Of a DNA stretch of 64,000 bases, positions 27,216 through 38,100 are shown piece after piece. Under the pieces are notes generated by a model, which did no database searches, was not told the origin of the DNA, and saw nothing but the letters and a program-made list of their open reading frames with translations. The position numbers and the translations under genes were made by a program. The stretch's first letter is position 1. Each line of letters opens with the position of its first letter. Source of the stretch: Enchytraeus crypticus (taxonomy: Eukaryota > Annelida > Clitellata > Enchytraeida > Enchytraeidae); the NCBI GenBank assembly GCA_905160935.1, contig CAJHZI010000794.1, forward strand, positions 3,026,501-3,090,500, written 5' to 3'.

Positions 27216-27332
27216 GATATTCTTTGTCAATATTGTTATTATTATTATTTTTCTTTATAATAGTCAATTTCCTATTAAAATTTCTATCTGTATTTACAGG
27301 CAATTCTTTGGATTTTTACTTATATTAATGCT

Positions 27333-27352
27333 AATAAAATATGAAAAATAAA
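27333..27352 (+). promoter_or_regulatory. Candidate polyadenylation signals for the GPCR gene
   Basis: AATAAA occurs at 27333-27338 and again at 27347-27352, about 0.9 kb after the stop. A weaker ATTAAA is at 27085. The surrounding sequence is AT-rich, so chance occurrence is likely; no transcript evidence is available. Confidence 0.25.
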
Positions 27353-27986
27353 TTAAATTTACAATATTAACGGTTTAAATTCCAGTATTTGATATCCGTA
27401 AAGGAAATAAGATGGTATTTAACTAAGATGCTAGAGAGAGCTCAGATGGATAGTACCATGAATTTCTATGAAGCTTTGAGCAATTTAATAATCTTTTACT
27501 AATTTTCTTTATAATTTCATATTTTCCTACCGGGCTTCTCTGGTATTTAGTTTAACTTCTGCGGCATAGGTTAATGTGGTCGTTAATCACCTACTTGGAG
27601 TCCACAAAAAAGACTCCACGTAACTATTATCTTATTTAAAATAAATCCGCTTAATAAATATTCTTCTCATAATTATATTTTCTGCATAATAAAAATAACC
27701 GCTGCATAATAGCAGTATATTTGAACAGAAGCGTCTCATAAAAATGCACCAACCATAATATTTACCATGAAAATGGTTGCCCTATTGAATATATGTCTGC
27801 TATAGCATATCTGCCCAATAAAATATATTTTCTAATATTTCGTCTGTATTGTCTACATGTAGCTACACTCCAAGTTTAGCAGTATAAAAGTTTATTGTCT
27901 GAATAGCAGGTCAGAGAAGGGAGGTGAACTGGATTTGAACCCCAAATCTACTAATCCGCATTTGAATACTTATCCTATTTTATTCC

Positions 27987-28265
27987 TCATCATCATCATT
28001 TTCCCTTGAATCACAGCTTAACTAGGGTCGGGACACGAATAGACTATTTCAAATTCTCTCTCTCCTACATCACTTCATCAGTCAATTCCCTATTTAGGAC
28101 TTTTCCATTCTTTTAAATTTCTGTAGCAATTTCTTGAGCCTAGGAGCTCACAAACCGAATGCCCGTTCTGACTTTGGTAATGGTATGGATTTCAGTGCTA
28201 TATTCGCCTTCTACGAAACGTGTAGTCGTCGGTTGAACAATTCTACGAACAACCCGGACACAACT
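27987..28265 (-). mobile_element. Rep-C copy
   Basis: Minus copy from the cat repeat (27987) to the caacccggacacaac end. Confidence 0.82.
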
Positions 28266-28419
28266 TATCCAATTTTACTACTACGACAGTTACACAGTCC
28301 CTCTGAGGTACCCTGTGCCGGTAGTGAATTTTTTGCCTAGATAGTTGTCATTCAAAATCTTTATATTTACATTTTCTCTTATTATTTTTATTATGTACAA
28401 TCAATGATGATATGGCACA

Positions 28420-28472
28420 TATATATATATATATATATACTATACATGTATATATAATTGTATATATAGGCC

Positions 28473-28549
<77 letters not shown>
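28420..28549. repeat. Compound TA and GA microsatellite
   Basis: An interrupted TA tract followed by a 30-base GA run. Confidence 0.95.
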
Positions 28550-28552
<3 letters not shown>

Positions 28553-28561
28553 AGAGCATAC

Positions 28562-28736
28562 ACTGAGGATTACAAAAGGAAACGACCTCAGAAGCCATAT
28601 GTTTCTCAAGCTATAAACTACATAAGTAGTGGGTAAGCAAAGCCTTCTGTGAAGAGATTAACTTCATTCATGGAGCGTGAAAGCAGGCTGAGTATGAACC
28701 CGTTACAAGTACCATGGAACTGCCGCTTGGCTGAAC

Positions 28737-28793
<57 letters not shown>
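28562..28793 (+). mobile_element. Rep-D 3' part with long GA tail
   Basis: It ends ggaactgccgcttggctgaa and then about 50 bases of GA repeat. Confidence 0.8.
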
Positions 28794-29019
28794 TTATTAT
28801 ATTACAACATTCGGTTGAAATTTCAACTGCATATTTCTAACGCTGGGACTAAAGTTATTAACGACGAGGATGAGTTTGGACTTGCTGGCACTAAATTACA
28901 ATAACAATAAAATCCACATCGTATCTTGGACGTTGAAAAATAAATAATTAATAAACCTATCATGCTTTTACTAGAATCACACACTTATCAAGTTATCATC
29001 GTACAGTTTGCATGAATTT

Positions 29020-29075
29020 ACTTTAGCACACTTGTCTGACAAGGAGGTGGCCATGGGTTCGATTTCCTGCAGGAC
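29020..29075 (+). other. tRNA-like fragment
   Basis: An anticodon-arm-like cttgtctgacaagg is followed by catgggttcgatttcctg. The 5' part does not pair well. Confidence 0.4.
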
Positions 29076-29283
29076 CTATTCGAATATAATATACATGTCA
29101 TACCGTCATAGAGACAGCGAAATATGATTTAAATTTATCTTTGTCTCAGTTCTCTGCTATCAATTATTCTAGTTTTTAGGTTACAAGTTTGATAAATATC
29201 TTTAAAACGCAAAAAATTGCATTTCAGAAAATTTAAAAATAACCACAACAAATCTTAAAACTTATAAATTATCGTCTTCTACC

Positions 29284-29477
29284 GATGAATCCCAGTTTAT
29301 CTACGGTCTGGATTAGAATTTTTTTGCAGCAAATTCTGGAGCCTAGGATTGCTCTAACTGAATGCCTGTCTGGCGTTGGTTTGGATCTTAGTTCTTTTTA
29401 GCCCGTGCTTTGTCGCCGTTTACGTCAATTATAGTCTACGATTAGTCTATTCGTCAGCAACCCGGACACAGCACGGG
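29284..29477 (-). mobile_element. Rep-C copy, internally deleted
   Basis: Minus copy; head (acccggacacagcacggg on the plus strand) and tail-side words are present, the middle is shortened. Confidence 0.7.
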
Positions 29478-30210
29478 TAAAAACTTATAAACATATATAA
29501 ACATACAAAATTTTCTATAACTTAAAAAACTTTCGAATATTAATATTACCATATTATTGAACACGACTCTTTCAGATAAAAGTTTGTTGACGCACTCAAG
29601 TTGCTGAAAGTTGGATCGGCTTTAAACCTCAAATAATCAAGATATTGGCATTATGAGTTTCATAAAGATTAATCCGTCCGTTTTTCTAGGAATTCATTTT
29701 ATTTGAAAAATTGTTCACATCTGATTTGTACCAATTATTTAAATGCATTAACCTAGTTACAAATTGAATAACGTTTCGATTTAGAAGCCTCTATCATTTG
29801 ATGAATATAATATTACTAAATTAGATACTTTTCTAGAATTTTGCTCTTGAAAAAGGGCGAAATCAAAAATATTGATGCCAATGTCTTCTTTGTTGTACGA
29901 GAATACCGAGCTTTGCATGGAATTTCACAATTATTTTTATTAAATAATGTAGGCCTAAAATACCAATGACAGCCCGACAACCTTGTCCTAGCGCACAGCA
30001 ATATACATGTATAGTATATATTGCTTTGGATCTTGGAGCTTGCTTTGGATCTTGGACTTGCACTGTTTTGATCTCGCTTTGTCTTCTGGTCTTTGTAAAC
30101 TCATTCGTCATCTTGTGGTGTTTTGAAGTCTGTTTTTGCAGTCTTCATAAGACGTTCTTGACATTGCCTTATGCCGAGGAACCAGTCGCTATATTCTTAT
30201 TGATTGATTG

Positions 30211-30252
30211 ATTAATATGCGTATATATATATATATATATACGCATATTAAT
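30211..30252. repeat. Perfect 42-bp palindrome
   Basis: attaatatgcgt, a central TA tract and acgcatattaat form an exact inverted repeat with no spacer other than the self-complementary TA tract. Confidence 0.97.
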
Positions 30253-30804
30253 CTTCAATGGAAGTTCTGCAAGCGTAGCAAGCGTATATATATATATATA
30301 CATATTAATGTATATATATCGGACATATAAAGGTCAGAAAGCAAAATGGAGGGAAAGAGAGGCAGAGGCAGACCGAGAATATGAATGTTAGATGATTCAA
30401 CTATCCATTCATATTTGGATATGAAGAGGAAAATGGAAGACAGTGAAGAGTGGAGGCATTATATATAATGGACCTGCCAGTAGGCAGTACACTAAGAGAG
30501 ATATGTACATGTAAACATGCAGTGCCTTTATGTGCTTTAGTAAAATGTTATTATTTAGTACTATTAATATTAATTATATTGTTATAATTATTATTACAAT
30601 TATTATTATTATTACTAATATTATACTGAATTATTATTCATTATTTAGTACTATTAAAAATTATTTCAGTAATGGTCACCTGTAACATTAACTTAGGCTA
30701 ATAGAAACCGATGAGATGTTTTCAAAATGACTTATTTTACGAATTTAATTTTCGAATTGCTTGAGCCATTCCCTCGGGTCTTCAATGGAAGTTCTGCAAG
30801 CGTA
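30252..30804 (+). repeat. 26-bp exact direct repeat bracketing about 500 bp
   Basis: A 26-base word beginning tcttcaatggaagttctgca occurs at 30252-30277 and again at 30779-30804. A LINE 3' fragment lies between the two copies. Confidence 0.85.
30331..30508 (+). mobile_element. LINE 3' fragment
   Basis: It begins in the RGRGRPR-equivalent and ends cctgccagtaggcagtacac followed by taagagaga. Confidence 0.85.
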
Positions 30805-31132
30805 CAAAGAGAATTGAATTGAATTTCACAAAGAATAAAGCATACAGAAGGTAAAGTCGAAATGGCATCGACTTTTCAAAGAAAAACAAATTAATGAAAA
30901 ACAAAACTAATGTAATTGTTTCAGAGAGTTAGATAATTTCATGGGCTTTCATAGCCTATGAAATTCTTTCATTTAACCTACATGTGCACTGGGATTAAAT
31001 CTAAATAATATAAGTGAATGTTCGCGAAGAAGAGACCAAAAATAAGGTGACAATTCTGTATTTTGATTCCTCTATTACTTAAAGTAAACAAATACACTAC
31101 AATAGACTACAATGTATAGTCTAGTTGTATTT

Positions 31133-31190
31133 ATGGGTAAACAGGATTGTTTTCTCAGGGAATGACGCCCCTGTCCTGTGTGTGCGATTC
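31133..31190 (+). mobile_element. Head fragment of the short LINE-tailed element
   Basis: It contains gggtaaacaggattgttttc and acgcccctgtcctg, then changes to TC-rich sequence. Confidence 0.65.
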
Positions 31191-31434
31191 TCTCTCTCTC
31201 TTTCTCATTCTCACTATATACAGTGTACAATATAGGCTACACGTGTACAGTATATACAATTATATGATCATTTTTTATTCGCCAAAATACATGGCAGTAA
31301 GAACAGAACAAGAAATGAAAAAATAACTATCGAACAGAAAAATATAAATTACGGATTCACCATTAAATAGTCTAAAGTAGAAAAATATAAACTAAAATCG
31401 CCTTTTATCTTAGGATCGACTTTCCATAATCTAA

Positions 31435-31794
31435 TTAGGTTAATATACCTTCAAAATAAGTCCACACTTTGTGTCTTATTTTACCAATAGAATCATCATT
31501 CTGAATTGCATATTTATTTTTAATATTAACATAATCCATATAATCAGACTTATCTAAATCTAGCTGACTATCTAAGCATCCAGAGACAATTAACTTATTT
31601 AAGAAGGTATATCTGTGGTAATCATAAAGTAATTCAAATGGCCAAAAGCCACAATACCACTGGCAATACGATATAATACCTTTTTCAAAAGTTCGAAAAA
31701 TTTTATAGTAGACATTATTGTAAGCATTACAAAAATAATTATATGCGTGTGACTCTCTCTCTCTCTCAATTTCGCTCTGCCTGTCTGCATACAT
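31435..31794 (-). pseudogene. Possible second LINE reverse-transcriptase C-terminus
   Basis: A 119-codon frame contains KIFRTFEKGIISYCQWYCGF and PFELLYDYHRYTFLNKL, then IGKIRHKVWTYFEG near the end. This pattern resembles the C-terminal region of CR1/jockey-like invertebrate reverse transcriptases. No catalytic motif is included, and the N-terminal part is microsatellite. The call rests on memory of such proteins and is tentative. Confidence 0.4.
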
Positions 31795-32407
31795 CAGTCT
31801 CTATTTTTATCTCGCAGCTCCTCCCAGAACATTAATTTTTCTCCAAGATCGTATAAAGACAAGACGGGTCCGGTAGCCGCTAATTGAAATAGACTGGATT
31901 GATAACATTAATATCGCATTTCCTACGAGTCTCGATTCAATGGGTGCAGGCAGTAACTTTACGGCATATGCACAACATGTAGTCTCTATGGCATATACAA
32001 AATATCCGTAATATAGAGGGTCCATAATTTAAAGCCCTTTAATTTTAAATCGAGTCCATCCCAAATCCCAATCAATAAACCCCGGGCTTGTGCTGGAACT
32101 ATTATTCTTAAATCGGTATTAACTGCAACAACCACTGTCAAAAGCAACGATTACGAAAAATAAAGGAGCTGAAAATAACCAAAATAGCAACAACAAACTA
32201 AAAAGTCTCATGGCAACCTTTGCCGGGGGCGAAATACATGTACACTTTAAAATAACCCTTCCCAGGATGAATTCAACTCCCGGGGGTCCGACTCCAAGTC
32301 GAGCACGAGAGAAAATTCTCGTATATTAACAGGATCGAAAATAGACTGTTAAATTGCCTCAGCATTTAAATCTGTACATGTAGGCCTAGACGTTGTGTTT
32401 AACGCAA

Positions 32408-32485
32408 TAATTATAATAATAATAAAGGTTTAAGGTCCGTTTCAGCATACAATGATGATATCAGGGACGTCAAAAGATATCACAA
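32408..32485 (+). mobile_element. Rep-D head fragment
   Basis: ATA repeat, then aaggtttaaggtccgtttca and gatatcagggacgtc. Confidence 0.7.
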
Positions 32486-32574
32486 TGGATGAAAATATGG
32501 TTTAATAAAGGCTGATGAATTCATTACAGTTAATGTTTATTAATTAAAGTAGAGAAAATCATTTTTCTTCTTCT

Positions 32575-32609
<35 letters not shown>

Positions 32610-33351
32610 GGTCGTATGGTTGCACACATGCCAAGCGCGTATGTTTAGATAGATTCTTCCTTGGTTGCTGTTTTTGTTTTCATCCACCGTCGGCGATATA
32701 GACTCTATTACGTAAATAACGAGTAGCATCATCATGTTGAAAGGCAGAACGTTAAATACAGGATATGCAGGGTGAAATTAGACTACAAATCTAGAACTGA
32801 ATGTTTCGAATCAGTCAGTGATCACGAAATCGACTTCCAATCTGCAGACAAATCTGACGATAAAGAGAGAGAGAGCAGGTTGAGAAATGGAAATTTATCG
32901 CTTTCAGACGACGTGTGGAATACAAAAACATTGCTCGAAATGCGGTTAGATGTCTTAAGTGCAGAAAGTGCGGGATCAATGGCGTTTTAAGTCAGGATGT
33001 AGATTAGACTCACTGCCGCTAATACAACAATACAATAAGAAGCAGACATTTATATTGGCACCAGGATGCAGTGACACCCCGGGGAACTAAGGGACGCCAA
33101 TAATGGGAAATATATCAGAATACAGCTGTACCTGGACGGTAGCCTGTGCTATATGACTTCTTGTTTTTGGATTTTGTCGCACGTAGACAAGGAAAGTACA
33201 TTTAGGTCAAAAGAAAGGTTTTCGTAGAATATCAGAGAGTACATTTAGGTCAAAAACGTTTTAGTAAAATATCAGTCAATTTAGACAAATATACAAAATA
33301 GAGTAATAATTTTCCCGCACACATTTTAAGGAAATGTTTTAACTACTAATT

Positions 33352-33635
33352 CATCATCATCATCATCATCATCCTCCCATGAATCCTAGTTTAACCAGGG
33401 TCGTGATACAAATAGACTACCTCAAATCCTCTCTGTCCTACACTACATTACCAGTCAATCCCCTATTCGAGACTTTTCCATTCATTTAAATTTTTGTAGC
33501 AATTTCTGGAGCCTAGGCGCTCACCAACCGAATGACCTTTCTGACGTTGATATGGATCTTAGTTCTTTAGTCGCCTTCTACGAAACGTGCAGTCATCGGT
33601 TGGGCAATTCTTCAACAACCCGGACACAACACGGG
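33352..33635 (-). mobile_element. Rep-C copy
   Basis: Minus copy, near full length, from the cat repeat to caacccggacacaacacggg. Confidence 0.85.
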
Positions 33636-33788
33636 AAAATTACTTTAATTAGTTTTAATTAAAATAGTTTTAAATTACTAATTAAGTTAAAGTATTTAAA
33701 TCCTTAATTCGTTATACGATAAACAGAACTAAGTTTCTATTAATACTCAACAGTCTCTCATACAGAGCGCATATAGTAATTATCATGT

Positions 33789-33791
<3 letters not shown>

Positions 33792-33831
<40 letters not shown>
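33792..33831. repeat. TA microsatellite
   Basis: About 20 TA units directly before a Rep-D copy. Confidence 0.95.
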
Positions 33832-33832
<1 letters not shown>

Positions 33833-34052
33833 TTATTTCTCTTCCTGAAACAACCGCTAAATGTGTACGTGTCGTAAGAGGCGACTGAGCAAGAACTAAA
33901 GAAAGCAACAGGAAACCACCTCAGACGTCCTATTTTTCGCAGGCTATAGGCTACATAAGGTAAATATTATGTATAGCCTTCGTGAAGGGATTACCTTGCT
34001 GATCTATGGAGTATAATAGAGTGCTCGTCATGGAGCGTGAAAGCATACTCTT
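33830..34052 (+). mobile_element. Rep-D copy carrying the Rep-C-type central word
   Basis: It contains acgtgtcgtaagaggcgac (33868-33886) and then the Rep-D body (aggctataggctacataagg, catggagcgtgaaagca). Confidence 0.8.
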
Positions 34053-34423
34053 AGCGTATATATAAATATATATATAATCAGTTTTCGCTAATAATAAAGC
34101 CTTCGTTAAACGACAGTAAGAATTTATGATTTTATTTAACGTTGGTTTCATAGATACACTTAAAATATAATTATCACCACTAGGTTATTCAATCTACTTC
34201 AAGTATCTCTATAATATTGTACGAATTAAAGCCAATATCTCAGTAAATGTACGTTAGTTTAATCAATCGAGGAGGTCATCAGAGATTGATTTTTCAGTAT
34301 AAAAGGTTTTTCCAGTATAACATTCAGCAATTCCAATCTGATAGACCAATATTTATAACCCGATGCGGTTGTGAATCAATAGAAATCAATTGCAAATAGT
34401 TCAGAAAGGAATGCCTATGTCAT

Positions 34424-34429
34424 TTTATT
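34424..34429 (-). promoter_or_regulatory. Candidate Nup107 polyadenylation signal
   Basis: AATAAA on the minus strand lies about 580 bases after the Nup107 stop. It is the nearest canonical hexamer I could find downstream. Confidence 0.35.
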
Positions 34430-35004
34430 TGTCATAGGTCTCCAGTGTATTGACTAATGAATATTATTGAGGAAAACACTGAGCCATGCTGCTTGCGTTA
34501 GAACAAAATCAATGCTGCAAGACGAGACAGAGTAGTATCATATACATGTACATTCGCATAAATACGAAAACTAAAAAGTACATGTTCAGCCACTGTTCAT
34601 ACCAGACTGACACTTGATGATCTCTAGAATAGTTCACCTATCCAGTCTGACATGTTTACAAGGTTCAAGCTACTAAAAAAACCTCTACTGAGCATTGATT
34701 AGAACCCGATACTTCTAGATGCGACGTTAACAGTACAACTTAGATACTGGTGCATCACGTAGTATGACCTTACTTTTTACCTCTCGTCTCTCAGTGCTTT
34801 ATGCTAACTGACCTTATCGAGAAGCTAAGAAAAGTTGCTAACAGCTCATCATAGCCAAGTATCCTTAAAGACGACCAATCCCTGTACAACTCTTTCACTT
34901 ATGAGCACTGATTGCCAGAGCATTGGCAGGAAGCTGATTAAAAACAGTGCAGGTTTGACTGGTGACTGAGTCACATTGATCTACCTAGGAGTCTAATGTT
35001 AGAG

Positions 35005-35112
35005 CTAGTCGTGCAGCGGATAACCCAGTGGATCCCTTCCCTCGTCCAGTAGAGCTATCGATGACTCGCGCAGCAGCTGTAGCATCTTCCGCAGATCATC
35101 GTTACGGAACAC
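35005..35112 (-). CDS. NUP107: Nup107 exon 25 (stop codon)
   Basis: It encodes the final 35 residues, [20 protein letters not shown] and on to DPLGYPLHD, then TAG. The ending matches the vertebrate DPLGYE.QL end. The acceptor region and the first 22 bases are repeated in tandem upstream in the intron. Confidence 0.96.
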   Translation of the reverse strand: MFRNDDLRKMLQLLRESSIALLDEGRDPLGYPLHD

Positions 35113-38100
35113 CTGAAATCAATCAATGCAGATCATCGTTACGGAATACCTGAAATCAATCAATCAATGCAGATCATCGTTATGGAATACCTGAAATCAA
35201 TCAATACAGATCATCGTTACGGAATACCTCAAAACAATCAATCAAATCAATCAATGCAGATGATCGTTACGGAATACCTCAAATCAATCAAAACAGATCA
35301 TTACGGAATACCTAAAATTAATCAATCAATAATGAATAAATCAATCACCAGTAAACTTTTTCTTGACTATCAAGTAGACTTTCGTTTGACGTTACGACAT
35401 TACACACGAATAGCGGGCAGAACATTTTAGACCATGGTCATTACCACAAATGCCAGAAATTTAGACATATTCAAGACTAAGTAGAAAACAAAACAACATT
35501 TAAATACACGATAAAGAAGAAGTAAATTAAATATAATGCATTTAACAAAACTGCCGTTGTTGCAAGCATTTCTCATATCTACCATATTAATCACATCTAC
35601 CTCGGTTTATATGCGAACTGTGAAATACTTTGGCTGTGCATTAAATTGGTAATAAATTAACATTGTATAGCACGTTGCTAAACTATTAATCTCCCACTAT
35701 AAGGAAACTAAAGCATGCTCATCTATTTACAACGAGAATGAATATTTTTTGTTTTTGTGTCAGGTGTACTATAGAATAGGCCAAGGAATATTGCAGGCAA
35801 TAATAACAATAATACTACTACTAATAACAGTAATAATAATAATAGAGGTTTAACGTCCGTTTCCTCAAATATGATGTCAGGCACGTCTCCCATCACGTGC
35901 CACTACAAATCGATTAAAAACTAAAGGAACTGCGAGAAAGGCAAAGGAAACCAATCCAAAGGCCATATTTTCCCAAGATATAGGCTACATTAAAGTGTGA
36001 AAAAGCTTAACCTTTGTGCGGGGATCTAGTAGTCGATTCTTTAGTGTGCTTCAAGGCAGACAGCAAGTCAGAATATACGTTTTAAACCTGCCACTAAGCA
36101 GAACACTAGAAAGAGGTAGAGAGAGAAAAAAATTTAATTGAGAGATGTTCTTTAAGAAACAATGCGCAACAATGTGCGGCTATCATGCTTCTTTCTTCAG
36201 TGCAGTGCCAAGTGGCAGGTTAAAGGTACATATTCATACTCAAAGTCTGCTTCTCTACATCAGAGCACTCCTTAGATCAACAAGCTAATCCCTTCACAAA
36301 GTCAATGCCTTATCTATACCTTATGTAGCCTATAGCTTGGGAAAAATATGATATTAAAGGCTATGATGCTTGAATATAATACAAAGGTCTATGATGCTAA
36401 GATAACTATGATGCTAAGATAACTGTGATGCTAAGATAACTGTGATGCTAAGATAACTGTGATGCTAAGATAACTATGATGTTAAGATAACTGTGATGCT
36501 AAGATAACTGTGATGCTAAGATAACTATGATGTTAAGATAACTGTGATGTTAAGATAACTGTGATGCTAAGATAACTGTGATGCTAAGATAACTATGATG
36601 CTAAGATAACTATGATGTTACGCTAACTATGATGCTAACGTTGTAGAGATGGTGAGTCTGCGATGCTATGAGATCGGCAAGCTGCAGACATTTTTTGTAT
36701 TGACCCGTCGAGTGAAGAACTTTGTGCTGCAGATGACATAGTGACGGCAGACATATTCTTCTCAACAACTCCATCTGGTGAATTCTTTCTTCATCGGTAT
36801 CTCCTCCTTCCTACACAACAAGCACATACAAAATATTGCACTTACCTCTTTATTTAGGTTCAGATTATTTCAGCACCTTGCGAGTAATCTAAGAACAGAA
36901 ATCATAAGTTACACAAAAAAGCATGTTATATAACAATAAGTAAATTAAAAGCTTCAAAAAGGCAATGCTGAACAAAATATGAAAAGACGCAGTTTTTCAG
37001 TAATAAAATTAAAGAAGCCGCAAAAAGTTGATACATGTAGAATATCATTTTAAAAAATCGATAAATTTATTTACAACATCAAGTAGAGAATTGTTCGTAT
37101 AAAAGATGCTGTTAATTTGCGATATTAAACGACTTTATTAAACGAAACTATTAAACAATGCTATTAAATGATGCTACTAATTGATGCCATGAAATGATGC
37201 TATTAAATGATTCTAATAAATTATGCTACTAAATGATGACAGCACAGCACTTACAGCAGCGTCGATCATCCAGCCTCCCTCTGGAAACAGTAGAACGTTG
37301 TTGATTTTGTTCTCCACGAGCTGTTTAAATTATACAACTAAATGTATGATTTACATCAGAACACAATATCTAAAAGAAATAACAACATAGATAACTGAGT
37401 TATATTAAGTTAAATTAAATTAAAGCTAAGTTATATTAATTATATTATTATATATTTAATTGGAAATCTTCTTCAAGCTGTAAGATCTTGCAATTTAAAA
37501 TATAAATAAATACCGCGGATATAAAGAATTAGGTTACATTAGGCTACATTAATTAATTAATGAAGCCTAATTAATACCTAATTAATAACTAATTAGTAAT
37601 ACATCGATCACTACAGCATTCTACAAATTGAAATATCACATCAATTAAATTCTACGATTAAAATATCACATCAGATTTGATTTAAAAATGTTATTCATAG
37701 ATCCCATTTAAACGTAGGAATAAAGAAATCTTATCAAAGTAAAATTTTTGTTTGTTCTGTAGCCGGATAGTGCAAAAGGCAACGGAAAAATCACTTTAAA
37801 ATGCAACTCATTTAAAGTGACAAACATTTTAGAAGTTGGCAAGGTGAAGCTTTTATGAGAACAGAATGTTCAATTGATCGTTCGCGAGCTCACTTAAGAA
37901 AAGTGACAGTAAAGAATATAAGAGAATCTAAATCTTGAACCTGGCATTTGACAAAACAGTGTATAGCTGAATATAGAGCAGACCTCGGTTAGATAGTCGA
38001 CTGACTGCTGCCACCTGTCGACGTCTACTTGATACTGTTTCTCCTGCTCCTCGTAGGCCACTCTCTCAGAGAAGTTACTTCCTACAGAACACGTCGGCTT

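Larger units (their letters stand above)
26432..35004. other. Intergenic region between the GPCR and Nup107 3' ends
   Basis: The two genes converge here. The region holds Rep-C and Rep-D copies, TA and GA microsatellites, a 42-bp palindrome (30211-30252), a LINE 3' fragment (30331-30508) and a possible reverse-transcriptase C-terminal fragment (31435-31794, minus). No host gene was recognised. Confidence 0.6.

Noticed and set aside
28348-28563. 71-codon minus frame rich in IY and SL repeats
   Set aside because: It is a translation of the TA and GA microsatellites.
28649-28840. 63-codon frame with ER repeats
   Set aside because: It is a translation of the Rep-D end and its GA tail.
36390-36639. 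CRISPR-like regular array
   Set aside because: Units are contiguous 17-mers with no unique spacers, in a eukaryotic intron.
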